From Bacteroidales bacterium (GTDB lineage Bacteria; Bacteroidota; Bacteroidia; Bacteroidales; P3): DNA of 17,912 nucleotides. Each line of letters opens with the position of its first letter. Position 1 is the stretch's first letter. A program made the translations under genes and the position numbers. Under the pieces are notes generated by a model. That model saw only the letters and a list, made by a program, of their open reading frames with translations. It was not told the DNA's origin and did not search any database. This document shows positions 7,347-14,798 of the stretch, piece by piece. The stretch spans positions 1 to 17,912 of the forward strand of contig JALNVJ010000017.1 in NCBI GenBank assembly GCA_023227645.1, in the 5' to 3' direction.

Positions 7347-7483
7347 AAGGATTCTCATGATTACCACAAAGGGGTGAAAGGTTTGTAGGAAAATAGATTT
7401 AATCTAATTGAATTTATATTAAGGAAAAAAACTTTTTTATTAAGGAAAAATCTTTTTTTATTAAGGAAAAATTTTGAGTAAGG
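7347..7483 (+). repeat. dispersed repeat, copy A
   Basis: A 137-bp segment recurs at 17773-17909 in the same orientation with only three substitutions that I could count. It starts with AAAGGATTCTCATGATTACC, contains a GGGGTGAAAGGTTTGTAGG block, a near-perfect palindrome TAGATTtAATCTA, and three tandem units of 21 bp. It has no reading frame of note. Copy A sits about 120 bp before the HU-like gene. The two copies diverge on both sides, which marks the unit borders. Confidence 0.9.
7418..7480 (+). repeat. tandem 21-bp units with alternating A and T tracts
   Basis: ATTAAGG recurs at 7418, 7439 and 7460, exactly 21 bp apart. Each is followed by a run of A; in the first two units the A run gives way to a run of T (AAAAATCTTTTTTTA). 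A spacing of 21 bp equals two helical turns, so the A tracts lie on one face of the helix and bent DNA is likely. A fourth, separate look-alike is at 7293-7314. Confidence 0.85.
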
Positions 7484-7604
7484 AAACTGTACAATATTTT
7501 GTGTAAATGGGAAAGTATAGATCTAAACTCAGAGCACTAATCTGTCCTCAAAGATACATAAAAACTTATTTAAAGAGTGCGTTGGATTTTACAACGGTCT
7601 TAAT

Positions 7605-8065
7605 ATGTCAATTTTTTTAGAGCAAAAAAGAAGAAATACATAAAAAATGGTGTTTCTGAAGAAAAGTTTTTCGCAGTTGCTAAGACAAAAGGAACCTTAG
7701 GAATTGACGAAATCGCTAAAGAAATCGCTTTAAGTAGCATAGCTAAAGAGAGTACAGTAATTCCTGTTCTTATGGAGTTCTCAAACATTCTAGCAACTAA
7801 GCTTGTTGAAGGTTATAATATAAAATTTAAAGGTATTGGCACGTTTGGAGTTGCAATAACGAGTAAGGGCTGTGATAAAGAAAGTGACCTAAGACCCAAT
7901 ATGGTTGAATTTAGCAAGTTAACCTATAGGGCAGATAGCAAATTAGTTAAAATCCTAAAGAAAATCAGATTTGAGAAAGAACCACCTTCACCAAAGGGAT
8001 TTATTTCCAAAAAAGAAGTAAACTGGTTGGACATATTTGGTAAGACGTATCTATACTTATGTTGA
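7605..8065 (+). pseudogene. HU-like DNA-binding protein gene, out of frame at a T7 run
   Basis: The ATG at 7605 begins MSIF, the usual opening of the Bacteroidota HU-like (HU-HIG) proteins, but the frame then ends within 13 codons. The rest of the family sequence continues in another frame from about 7619: RAKKKKYIKNGVSEEKFFAV, then GTLGIDEIAKEIALSS, ESTVIPVLMEFSNILATKL, VEGYNIKFKGIGTFGVAITS and LRPNMVEFSKLTYRADSKLV, ending at 8065. One more T in the run at 7612-7618 would restore a single reading frame of about 153 residues. An internal ATG at 7772 would give only 97 residues, without the N-terminal half of the fold, so I do not take it as the true start. Explanations are a recent null mutation, phase variation or transcript slippage at the T run, or a base-calling error. 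These proteins bind and bend DNA; the curved repeat lies just upstream. Confidence 0.75.
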
Positions 8066-8364
8066 GAATAATAATATGAAAGATGTATAATATACTAACA
8101 ACAATTAAATCTTTAACATGAAATAATTATAATTGGTCACCGCCTCACAGTAGCTATTTTATTACTCTCCAAACAATACTATATCCATAAATAGATATTT
8201 CCTTCCTTAAAAGGGTATTTATTTCTAATAAAATCATTAAATTATAGTACATTATTTAGAACGAAATTCTCAATGCAAATCTTATAACTAAGTAATACAT
8301 ATATCTTTGACGTGTTATTAGTAAATTAATACTTTATCTTACGATGATAAACCTAAGAAATGAG
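8066..8364. other. gene-free stretch between the HU-like gene and the LtaS-like gene
   Basis: No reading frame of note, no clear hairpin terminator and no RNA gene are visible. A TATCTTTG at 8302-8309 on the plus strand matches the -7 consensus but has no -33 element at the right distance, so I leave it as a possible weak promoter only. Confidence 0.5.
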
Positions 8365-8372
8365 TATTTTTG
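8365..8372 (+). promoter_or_regulatory. -7 box of the LtaS-like gene
   Basis: TATTTTTG matches TAnnTTTG and predicts a transcription start near 8378, 13 nt before the ATG at 8391. A good -33 TTTG is not seen. The box covers the TTG at 8370 that could otherwise be taken as a start. Confidence 0.45.
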
Positions 8373-8390
8373 TTGATTAATATTGTTTTT

Positions 8391-10316
8391 ATGGATAAGA
8401 GATATTCTTTGCCTAAGCAAATTCTTTATTTGTTTTGGGCGTATATTATTGGTATTGGTTTATTCTTCTTGTTTAGATTGGCTATTTTACCTCTAAATGC
8501 AGGGCCTACGAATGAAATTTTAAGCCAAAAAGGAGGTTGGATTTTGCTTTTAAAGGCTTTCTTTATGGGATTTAGGTTCGACACTCTAATTTCTTGTTTT
8601 GCAATTTCTCCAATCCTTATTAGCTTTATTTTTGCTTATTACTTCAATATTAAAAATCGTATATTCTACAAGGTTAATCATTATATTCTGGTTATTCTCT
8701 TTTCTGCGTTTTTTACCATTTCATCTGTTGATATTCCTTATTTCAAGTATTTCTTTAATCGATTTAACGTTCAGGCTCTAACTTGGATGGATAACCCTCA
8801 GTTTGTTTTTAAAATGATTTTTGAAGAGGCTTCGTATATTGTATTTGTCTTTGTTTGGATTGGTATTATCGTACTTTACTCTTGGCTGATGTTGAAATTA
8901 TATAAGCAATTCCTAAGGTTTAAGACTATGGATAAGGATAAGAATAGACCCGCTTTTAGAATATATGTCATCAATTCCCTACTTTTTATCTTCCTAATTG
9001 GACTTTGTTTTTTGGGTATGAGGGGTAGGATTGAAAAGAAATCACCTATGAAGGTTGGCACTGCTTATTTTTCTAATAATCCCTTAATCAATCAAATGGG
9101 ACTTAATCCAACCTTTACATTTATTAAAAGCTTTGAAGAAAAATTGAAAGAAAACAATAAGCCCCTTAATTTGATGGACAAAAATAAGGCTAAGGTTTTT
9201 GTGAAAAATGAGTTTAGGAGAATGAGAGAATCGGGCAATAAAAGAGAGCTTATTTTAAATAAAAACACGAATGTTGTTCTTGTTATTATGGAATCTATGG
9301 GATCTTGCAATATTGGTCATTTTGGAAACACTTTAAACTTAACCCCTAATTTAGATAAATTAATCAATAATTCAGTTTCTTACGAGAATGTTTATACTGC
9401 TGGCATCCATACCTATAATGGTGTTTATTCTACTCTGTTTGGACAGCCTGCTCTCTTAAGTAAACACTCAATGAACATTACAATTATCCCTAAAATGGAG
9501 GGAGGATTGCCAAATTTGCTTAGAGAAAATGGTTATAGCACAATATATTTCACAACACATGATGATCAGTTTGATAATATTGGAGGCTTTCTTTCTGCTA
9601 ATGGAATTGAAAAGATTGTATCTGTTAAGGATTATCCAAAAAAAGAAGTTAAAAGTACATTAGGCGTTCCTGACCATATTATGTTTTCAAGAGCTATTGA
9701 GGAAATTGGTAATATGGATAAGACAAAACCATTTTTTGCATGCCTATTGACTGCTTCTAATCATGGCCCTTATATATTCCCTGATGATATTCCTTTTAAG
9801 GCAAAATCCAAAGATATTAAAAATAAAATGATTGAATATTCCGATTGGGCTATTGGAGATTTTATTGAGAAAGCAAAAAAAGAAGCTTGGTTTGATAATA
9901 CCGTTTTTGTTTTTATTGCAGACCATGGAGCATACAAGGGTTCAAACAATTATGAGATGCCCCTATCCTATCACCATAGTCCATTAATTTTTTATAGTCC
10001 TTCCAATCTTAGTCCACGCAAGAATGAGAATATTGGACTTCAAATTGATATTGCAGAAATGATTTCTTCTTATTTAGGGATTGAAAACAAGAAAACACTT
10101 GGTATTGACTTTGAAACATATCCTCGAAGATATGGATATTTTTCTGCAGACGACAAACTAGGGGTAATAGATAAGGAATATTATTATATTTGGAATAAGA
10201 ACGGAGAAGAATATCTTTATAGATATACGACAAACGACAAAAAAAATTATATAAATGAGTATAGAGCCAAGGCAAAAGAAATGCAGGAATATGGGTTCTC
10301 TATGCTTATGTATTAG
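8391..10316 (+). CDS. LtaS-like membrane sulfatase-fold transferase (phosphoglycerol/phosphoethanolamine type)
   Basis: The protein transfers a phospho-alcohol head group from a phospholipid to an envelope glycan or lipid, judged by its family (alkaline phosphatase superfamily, LtaS/EptA-like). About five membrane segments (roughly 11-33, 52-82, 97-113, 147-167, 192-210) precede a periplasmic catalytic domain. Key residues seen: Glu301 in VIMESMG, the nucleophile Thr341 in AGIHTYNGVYST, SNHGP with His458, Asp511-His512 in IADHG, and HHSP (528-531). Length 641 is usual. Start at ATG 8391 (MDKRYSLPKQ), because the -7 box lies over the upstream TTG. The stop codon overlaps that of tamL on the other strand. 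Gram-negative Bacteroidota lack lipoteichoic acid, so the acceptor may be lipid A, Kdo or a surface glycan; this is inference. Confidence 0.88.
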   Translation: MDKRYSLPKQILYLFWAYIIGIGLFFLFRLAILPLNAGPTNEILSQKGGWILLLKAFFMGFRFDTLISCFAISPILISFIFAYYFNIKNRIFYKVNHYILVILFSAFFTISSVDIPYFKYFFNRFNVQALTWMDNPQFVFKMIFEEASYIVFVFVWIGIIVLYSWLMLKLYKQFLRFKTMDKDKNRPAFRIYVINSLLFIFLIGLCFLGMRGRIEKKSPMKVGTAYFSNNPLINQMGLNPTFTFIKSFEEKLKENNKPLNLMDKNKAKVFVKNEFRRMRESGNKRELILNKNTNVVLVIMESMGSCNIGHFGNTLNLTPNLDKLINNSVSYENVYTAGIHTYNGVYSTLFGQPALLSKHSMNITIIPKMEGGLPNLLRENGYSTIYFTTHDDQFDNIGGFLSANGIEKIVSVKDYPKKEVKSTLGVPDHIMFSRAIEEIGNMDKTKPFFACLLTASNHGPYIFPDDIPFKAKSKDIKNKMIEYSDWAIGDFIEKAKKEAWFDNTVFVFIADHGAYKGSNNYEMPLSYHHSPLIFYSPSNLSPRKNENIGLQIDIAEMISSYLGIENKKTLGIDFETYPRRYGYFSADDKLGVIDKEYYYIWNKNGEEYLYRYTTNDKKNYINEYRAKAKEMQEYGFSMLMY

Positions 10317-12745
10317 AATGGGTAACCTATTCCGAAATTCATATTAATGCTATTAAATTTGGTTTGAGGGATAACCCACCTTTCATTTATGGGCTTGGAA
10401 GGATCCCATGCCTTGACTGCAAAATCCGCACGAATGATAAGGAATTGAATATTTAATCTAATCCCAATACCAACGCCACTTGCTAATTCCTTATAGAAGC
10501 TATCTAATCGTATTTGTCCACCTTCCATATCTTTTTGTTCGTAGAGTGTCCATACGTTGCCAATATCGATAAATGTAGCCCCTTCCAATGGGCCTAAGAT
10601 AGTGAAACGATATTCAAGGTTTGCACCCAATTGCATATCGCCAGATCGATCGTATCTTAGTTGTGAGTCATCAATTTTCGATGATCCGGGTCCAATTTCT
10701 CTTAATTCCCAAGCTCTATGATTATTATTACCACCAGAGAAGAAACTCTTCTCATAAGGTAAGCCACTAGAATTTCCATAAGGAAGACCAATACCACCAT
10801 AGGCTCTAAATACAAAAACTTGGTTTTCTCCAATATAATGATATTTTTTAAAATCAATATCTGTTCTTAGATATTGAGCATAAGGAATCCCAAAAATAGT
10901 GTATTGATCCAAATCATTCTTTGAAGCAACGGATAAATTATTAACAAGATAAATAAGATTGCCAGCTGACTCTATATTAAAACGTAGATAGGTGAAGTCT
11001 CTTTTCCTATTAAGCTCTTGACCATTATACATAAAGCTATAACGAGAGTTGGTAACTAAGTGGTCGGAATATTGATATCTAATTCTCTTGTCCAATGTTT
11101 CGATATAGTCGATATAATATTGACTTGTAACATTCATTTTAACAAGATTAATTTCCATAGGAATAATTGCATGGCTGTATTTTGTTAGGTAGTTCCAGCT
11201 ATATCCAAAATTTAAATTAAAAATAGAGCGCTCAAAATAATTCCTTTTTTGAAAATTATATCCAGTTTTAATTGTTGTGTGAGGAAGGAATTGCATTGAG
11301 TAGAAATTTGTTCCGAAAGGAATAAGGAAGCGAGGGAATTCTATTCCAAAATCAAAACCAGCCTCAAAAGCATTAACTAATGACCATTTATTAATTGTAT
11401 CTACATTACTACTAAATATATCACTCTTAATTTCAAAAGCTGTTTTACCATTAAAAGAAAAGATTTCAGCCCCCTTAAATATGTTTCTATGCTGAAACCC
11501 TGCATTTAACTCCATCCCTAAATTAGAATTATTATTGGTAATTAAGGAATTGTTAACAGCCGAGAAATTAGCCTCCAAAGAAGTAGTTAATAAAACTGGC
11601 TTCGTTAGGGATAGTTTAATAAAACAGTCAAGAAGAGATGTGTCTAAGACCTCTTGCTTATTATTAAAAAGTATTGGAGAATAGGATATATCAATAAACT
11701 TAAAATTCTTTAGTTGATTAAGTGCATTATACGTTCTTTCTGCATATATGGGAGAATAAAGACTATCTCGTTGAAACATCACTGTTCTTAGTAATGTTTT
11801 AATCCTCATCGATTCAGGTGGAGAATAAATAACATAGTATTTATTTAAGCCATATTTATCTTTCTGGCGATGAAAAATTATGTTAGTGTCTATGGTTGAA
11901 TTTATATCTAATGCCTCCTGATAGGCAATGTCTGGATATATATAGATATTTCTAATCTTATATTTTTTGAAAACAGAGGGTGTGCTAGTCATAAAATCCT
12001 TCAAACTATCCTCTTTGTTTTCTTGTTTTAGTTCTTTACTTAGAATATCTATGTTAACATTAGCTGTGTAATTATTATTATTGGTGTCAATATTGAATAG
12101 AATATAGTCTTTTGTGAAATCGTAATAGCCATTTTTGTTTAATTCGGACACAAGCCTTTCCCTCTCGGCAATAAATAAGTCCTCATCGTAGTATATATCT
12201 TTCTTAATGGGGGAAGACGCCATAATTTCTAATGCAGAGCTTAATAACCCCTTATCTTCCGAACTAACAAAGAATGTATCTATCTTATACCTTTGACCAA
12301 TCTTAATAGAGTAAAAGACTTTCGCCTTTCTTTTATCGTAGAGAATACTATCAGTAACATCTCCATCAAAACAACCCTTATTTTTCAGATAACTCTTCAT
12401 ATCTTGAGTTGAACGATGGGTGTAATTCTTTTCAAACTCAACTGGTTCTTGGCCTAATTTTCTAAAGAGATTGCGAGAAATAAAACTAACAGTTGAATCC
12501 TCTCCCTTGGGAGAAATTGAATATATATACATCCCAAGCTTCACTCCTAATATATAGCTATTAGGATCTTGCTTAATTAGATTGACAAAATCGGATTTAG
12601 GCAAGACTTTCGACTCAACCAATACTTTGTTCTTAGATAGAAGAAATCCCTCCTTAGATATATGCTTATATGGACTGCATCCCACAAAGAGGATGGTAAT
12701 AATAAACAGAGCTGTTTTTATATCTAAGAGTTTCTTAAATTTCAT
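10313..12745 (-). CDS. tamL: Omp85-family outer membrane assembly lipoprotein TamL (BamA/TamA-like)
   Basis: The 810-residue protein has a lipoprotein signal (LFVGC, Cys23) followed by HISKEGFLLSKNKV, typical of the TamL group of Bacteroidota, which replaces TamA. N-terminal half: POTRA-like regions, for example KSYLKNKGCFDGDV and FKKYKIRNIYIYPDIAYQEA, then RTYNALNQLKNFKFIDISY. C-terminal half: a membrane beta-barrel (surface antigen/D15 domain) with SGGNNNHRAWELREIGPGS, the counterpart of the conserved barrel-loop motif, LGANLEYRF, ATFIDIGNVW, and a final IGYPF ending in the aromatic residue recognised by barrel assembly. Such proteins insert or move proteins and lipids at the outer membrane. 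The partner TamB is not in the window. It overlaps waaA by ATGA and ends stop-to-stop with the LtaS-like gene. Confidence 0.88.
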   Translation of the reverse strand: MKFKKLLDIKTALFIITILFVGCSPYKHISKEGFLLSKNKVLVESKVLPKSDFVNLIKQDPNSYILGVKLGMYIYSISPKGEDSTVSFISRNLFRKLGQEPVEFEKNYTHRSTQDMKSYLKNKGCFDGDVTDSILYDKRKAKVFYSIKIGQRYKIDTFFVSSEDKGLLSSALEIMASSPIKKDIYYDEDLFIAERERLVSELNKNGYYDFTKDYILFNIDTNNNNYTANVNIDILSKELKQENKEDSLKDFMTSTPSVFKKYKIRNIYIYPDIAYQEALDINSTIDTNIIFHRQKDKYGLNKYYVIYSPPESMRIKTLLRTVMFQRDSLYSPIYAERTYNALNQLKNFKFIDISYSPILFNNKQEVLDTSLLDCFIKLSLTKPVLLTTSLEANFSAVNNSLITNNNSNLGMELNAGFQHRNIFKGAEIFSFNGKTAFEIKSDIFSSNVDTINKWSLVNAFEAGFDFGIEFPRFLIPFGTNFYSMQFLPHTTIKTGYNFQKRNYFERSIFNLNFGYSWNYLTKYSHAIIPMEINLVKMNVTSQYYIDYIETLDKRIRYQYSDHLVTNSRYSFMYNGQELNRKRDFTYLRFNIESAGNLIYLVNNLSVASKNDLDQYTIFGIPYAQYLRTDIDFKKYHYIGENQVFVFRAYGGIGLPYGNSSGLPYEKSFFSGGNNNHRAWELREIGPGSSKIDDSQLRYDRSGDMQLGANLEYRFTILGPLEGATFIDIGNVWTLYEQKDMEGGQIRLDSFYKELASGVGIGIRLNIQFLIIRADFAVKAWDPSKPINERWVIPQTKFNSINMNFGIGYPF

Positions 12746-13998
12746 CCTATTAATTTATCAAAATTCTTTATATCAGATAATATTCTTTGGCAAGCCCCCT
12801 TATTATCTGATATATATCTTTGACAAATATCAGAACTTTTTTGGTAATAATCATTATCAGATAATAAATAATCAATTAATTCGATTAATTTATCGGTTTC
12901 AATAAAACTGAATACTCCTTCTTTCTCAACCAAATCAATAGCTTCTCTAAACTTTTTGTAATTTGGTCCAAATAAAATTGGTTTTCCAAAGGTTGCTGCT
13001 TCAAGAATATTATGTATCCCTTCTCCAAAACCTCCTCCAATATAAGCTATTGTTGCGTATTTATAGAGGGAAGACAATATACCAATAGAGTCAATTATCA
13101 ATATACTATCTTTGTTTTCAGAATTTGAATAATCCATTTCTTTAATATCAGAATACTTTATTGCTTCTGGAAAAAGAGCCATTATTTCTTGTATATGAGA
13201 TAAATGTACTTCATGAGGAGCAATAATTAACTTGAATTTTGATTTTGTCCTACCAATTGCCTCTCTCATAATCTGCTCATCCTTTCCCCAACTACTACCC
13301 ATAAGAACTATCTTGTCATTTTGGCAAAACTCTCTTATCCTTTCAAAGTCTCTAGCCTCACTTGCAATTTGAACAACCCTATCAAAACGGGTGTCGCCTG
13401 TAACCTTAGCATTATTAAACCCAATTGAGGTTAATAGATCTTTGGTTTGTTTGTTTTGAACAAAGAAGAAATCAAAATTCTTTAATTGCTTCCTATACCA
13501 AGAACCAAAAGAGGAAAAGAAATATTGATTAGGACGAAGAATTAAAGAAACTTGGAAGACTTTTGCCCCCGATTTCTTTGCTCCTTTTATGAAATTATAC
13601 CAAAATTCATATTTAATAAAGAATGCATAACTTGGATGCGAAAGCTTAAGAAAACGTTTGACATTTTTTTTACTATCACTCGGAAGATAGATTACAATAT
13701 CTGCTTTATCGTAATTCTTTCTTACCTCATAGCCAGAGGAAGAAAAAAAAGTTAATAGTATTTTATAATCGGAGTTTTCTTTCTTAAAGTCTTCAATTAA
13801 TGGTCTGCCTTGTTCAAACTCCCCAAGCGAAGCGGCATGAAACCAAGCTACTTTATCGGTTTTCTTTATTTTATCTTCGAGCTTATTAAAGCTCTGCTTG
13901 CGTCCTTGTACAATCAACTTCGCCTTTTTATTAAAAGGAGAAACTATAAATAATAGCAATGTATAGAGAAAAATAAAAAAAGAATATATCCAATTCAT
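12742..13998 (-). CDS. waaA: 3-deoxy-D-manno-octulosonic acid (Kdo) transferase
   Basis: WaaA (KdtA) adds Kdo from CMP-Kdo to lipid IVA at the inner face of the cytoplasmic membrane, the start of the lipopolysaccharide core. The 418 residues show an N-terminal membrane anchor (4-22), then HAASLGEFEQGRP (54-66), in which Glu60 corresponds to the catalytic base known from Aquifex WaaA. A KYEFWYNF segment follows, and the C-terminal nucleotide-sugar domain carries AYIGGGFGEGIHNILEAA and GKPILFGPNYKKF (about 320-355). This is the normal GT30 layout. It begins 2 bp after the beta-barrel gene and overlaps tamL by 4 bp (ATGA), so translation is probably coupled through all three. Confidence 0.95.
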   Translation of the reverse strand: MNWIYSFFIFLYTLLLFIVSPFNKKAKLIVQGRKQSFNKLEDKIKKTDKVAWFHAASLGEFEQGRPLIEDFKKENSDYKILLTFFSSSGYEVRKNYDKADIVIYLPSDSKKNVKRFLKLSHPSYAFFIKYEFWYNFIKGAKKSGAKVFQVSLILRPNQYFFSSFGSWYRKQLKNFDFFFVQNKQTKDLLTSIGFNNAKVTGDTRFDRVVQIASEARDFERIREFCQNDKIVLMGSSWGKDEQIMREAIGRTKSKFKLIIAPHEVHLSHIQEIMALFPEAIKYSDIKEMDYSNSENKDSILIIDSIGILSSLYKYATIAYIGGGFGEGIHNILEAATFGKPILFGPNYKKFREAIDLVEKEGVFSFIETDKLIELIDYLLSDNDYYQKSSDICQRYISDNKGACQRILSDIKNFDKLIG

Positions 13999-14000
13999 AG

Positions 14001-14780
14001 TTAGAAATAATAAATCTTGTCTGCGTCACGACCAAAGAAAGGGAACATCCACCCAATTTTCAATGTCCACATCCTATCTTGAAAGATTTTATTTGGGGAA
14101 TAGGTGTAATTGATTTGATAATCTCTTGTTAGCTTGGTCCATGCCTGATCTAATTCCAAACCAACATAGAAATTAGTATAGCTTTTCTTACTCATATGAA
14201 AGTATCCAATAAAGCCAGATACCATTATTCCTTTCATTTGTCTATCATACAAATAAGCATAATCACCTTCCAATTGTTCAGCAACCTCTAAAGTCGATTG
14301 GTATATGATTTGATGTTGAATAGCTCCCAGTCCTAAAGTTAGCATTATTCCAGAATTTGGTCTTTTACGTGAAAGAGGAAACACCTTCCCAACTTTACCT
14401 ACTAAACTTAAGTTTCTATTATAGGCAACAACCCCTGCATCTGATCCTTCTCTTGATATAACAAAAGGATCTCCTTCATTAGTCATTATCCCTGAAAGAA
14501 TTTGATTTTTTCCCTTAGCATTATCGCTGCCAAATCCAAATCCAAACTCCACCATCCATAAAAAATTTTCTTTTGTTTTCCATCCCAAATTGGCATTCAA
14601 ATTCATAAAACTTTGATATTTATCAGCCATATCTGCATCAGGAAATGTCCATCCTCCAACTGCTGTACAGAAAGGAGTGGATATTGGTTTGTCTTGTCCA
14701 ACAATTTCTTCTCCAATTTCTTGAGCAAAAACTGAGCCTATTGAGCCAAGAAAAATTGCAATTATGATTAGTTGTTTCAT
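14001..14780 (-). CDS. outer membrane beta-barrel protein of unknown role
   Basis: The 259-residue protein has a Sec signal peptide (MKQLIIIAIFLGSIGSVFA, cut before Gln20). The rest alternates polar and apolar residues in strands typical of a small barrel of 8-10 strands: FLWMVEFGFGFGS, SGIMLTLGLGAIQHQIIYQS, GIMVSGFIGYFHMS, TNFYVGLELDQAW and WTLKIGWMFPFFG, ending IYYF with a C-terminal aromatic as barrel proteins do. I do not recognise a named family beyond generic PorT/OmpW-like barrels. It lies 2 bp from waaA and 18 bp after the M14 peptidase gene, so it is part of an envelope operon; a link to lipopolysaccharide or secretion is possible but not shown. Confidence 0.8.
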   Translation of the reverse strand: MKQLIIIAIFLGSIGSVFAQEIGEEIVGQDKPISTPFCTAVGGWTFPDADMADKYQSFMNLNANLGWKTKENFLWMVEFGFGFGSDNAKGKNQILSGIMTNEGDPFVISREGSDAGVVAYNRNLSLVGKVGKVFPLSRKRPNSGIMLTLGLGAIQHQIIYQSTLEVAEQLEGDYAYLYDRQMKGIMVSGFIGYFHMSKKSYTNFYVGLELDQAWTKLTRDYQINYTYSPNKIFQDRMWTLKIGWMFPFFGRDADKIYYF

Positions 14781-14798
14781 ATTCTTTAATTAATATTT

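Noticed and set aside
7418..7480. Three regular units that might suggest a CRISPR array.
   Set aside because: Units are contiguous 21-bp repeats without unique spacers, and no cas gene is in the window.
7550..7557. TATCTTTG on the minus strand, a match to the -7 promoter box.
   Set aside because: No -33 element upstream and no gene in the direction of reading; probably chance in AT-rich DNA.
7772..8065. A 97-residue gene starting at the internal ATG 7772.
   Set aside because: Family-like sequence continues upstream of this ATG in the same frame back to about 7619, so it is the back half of the frame-shifted HU-like gene.
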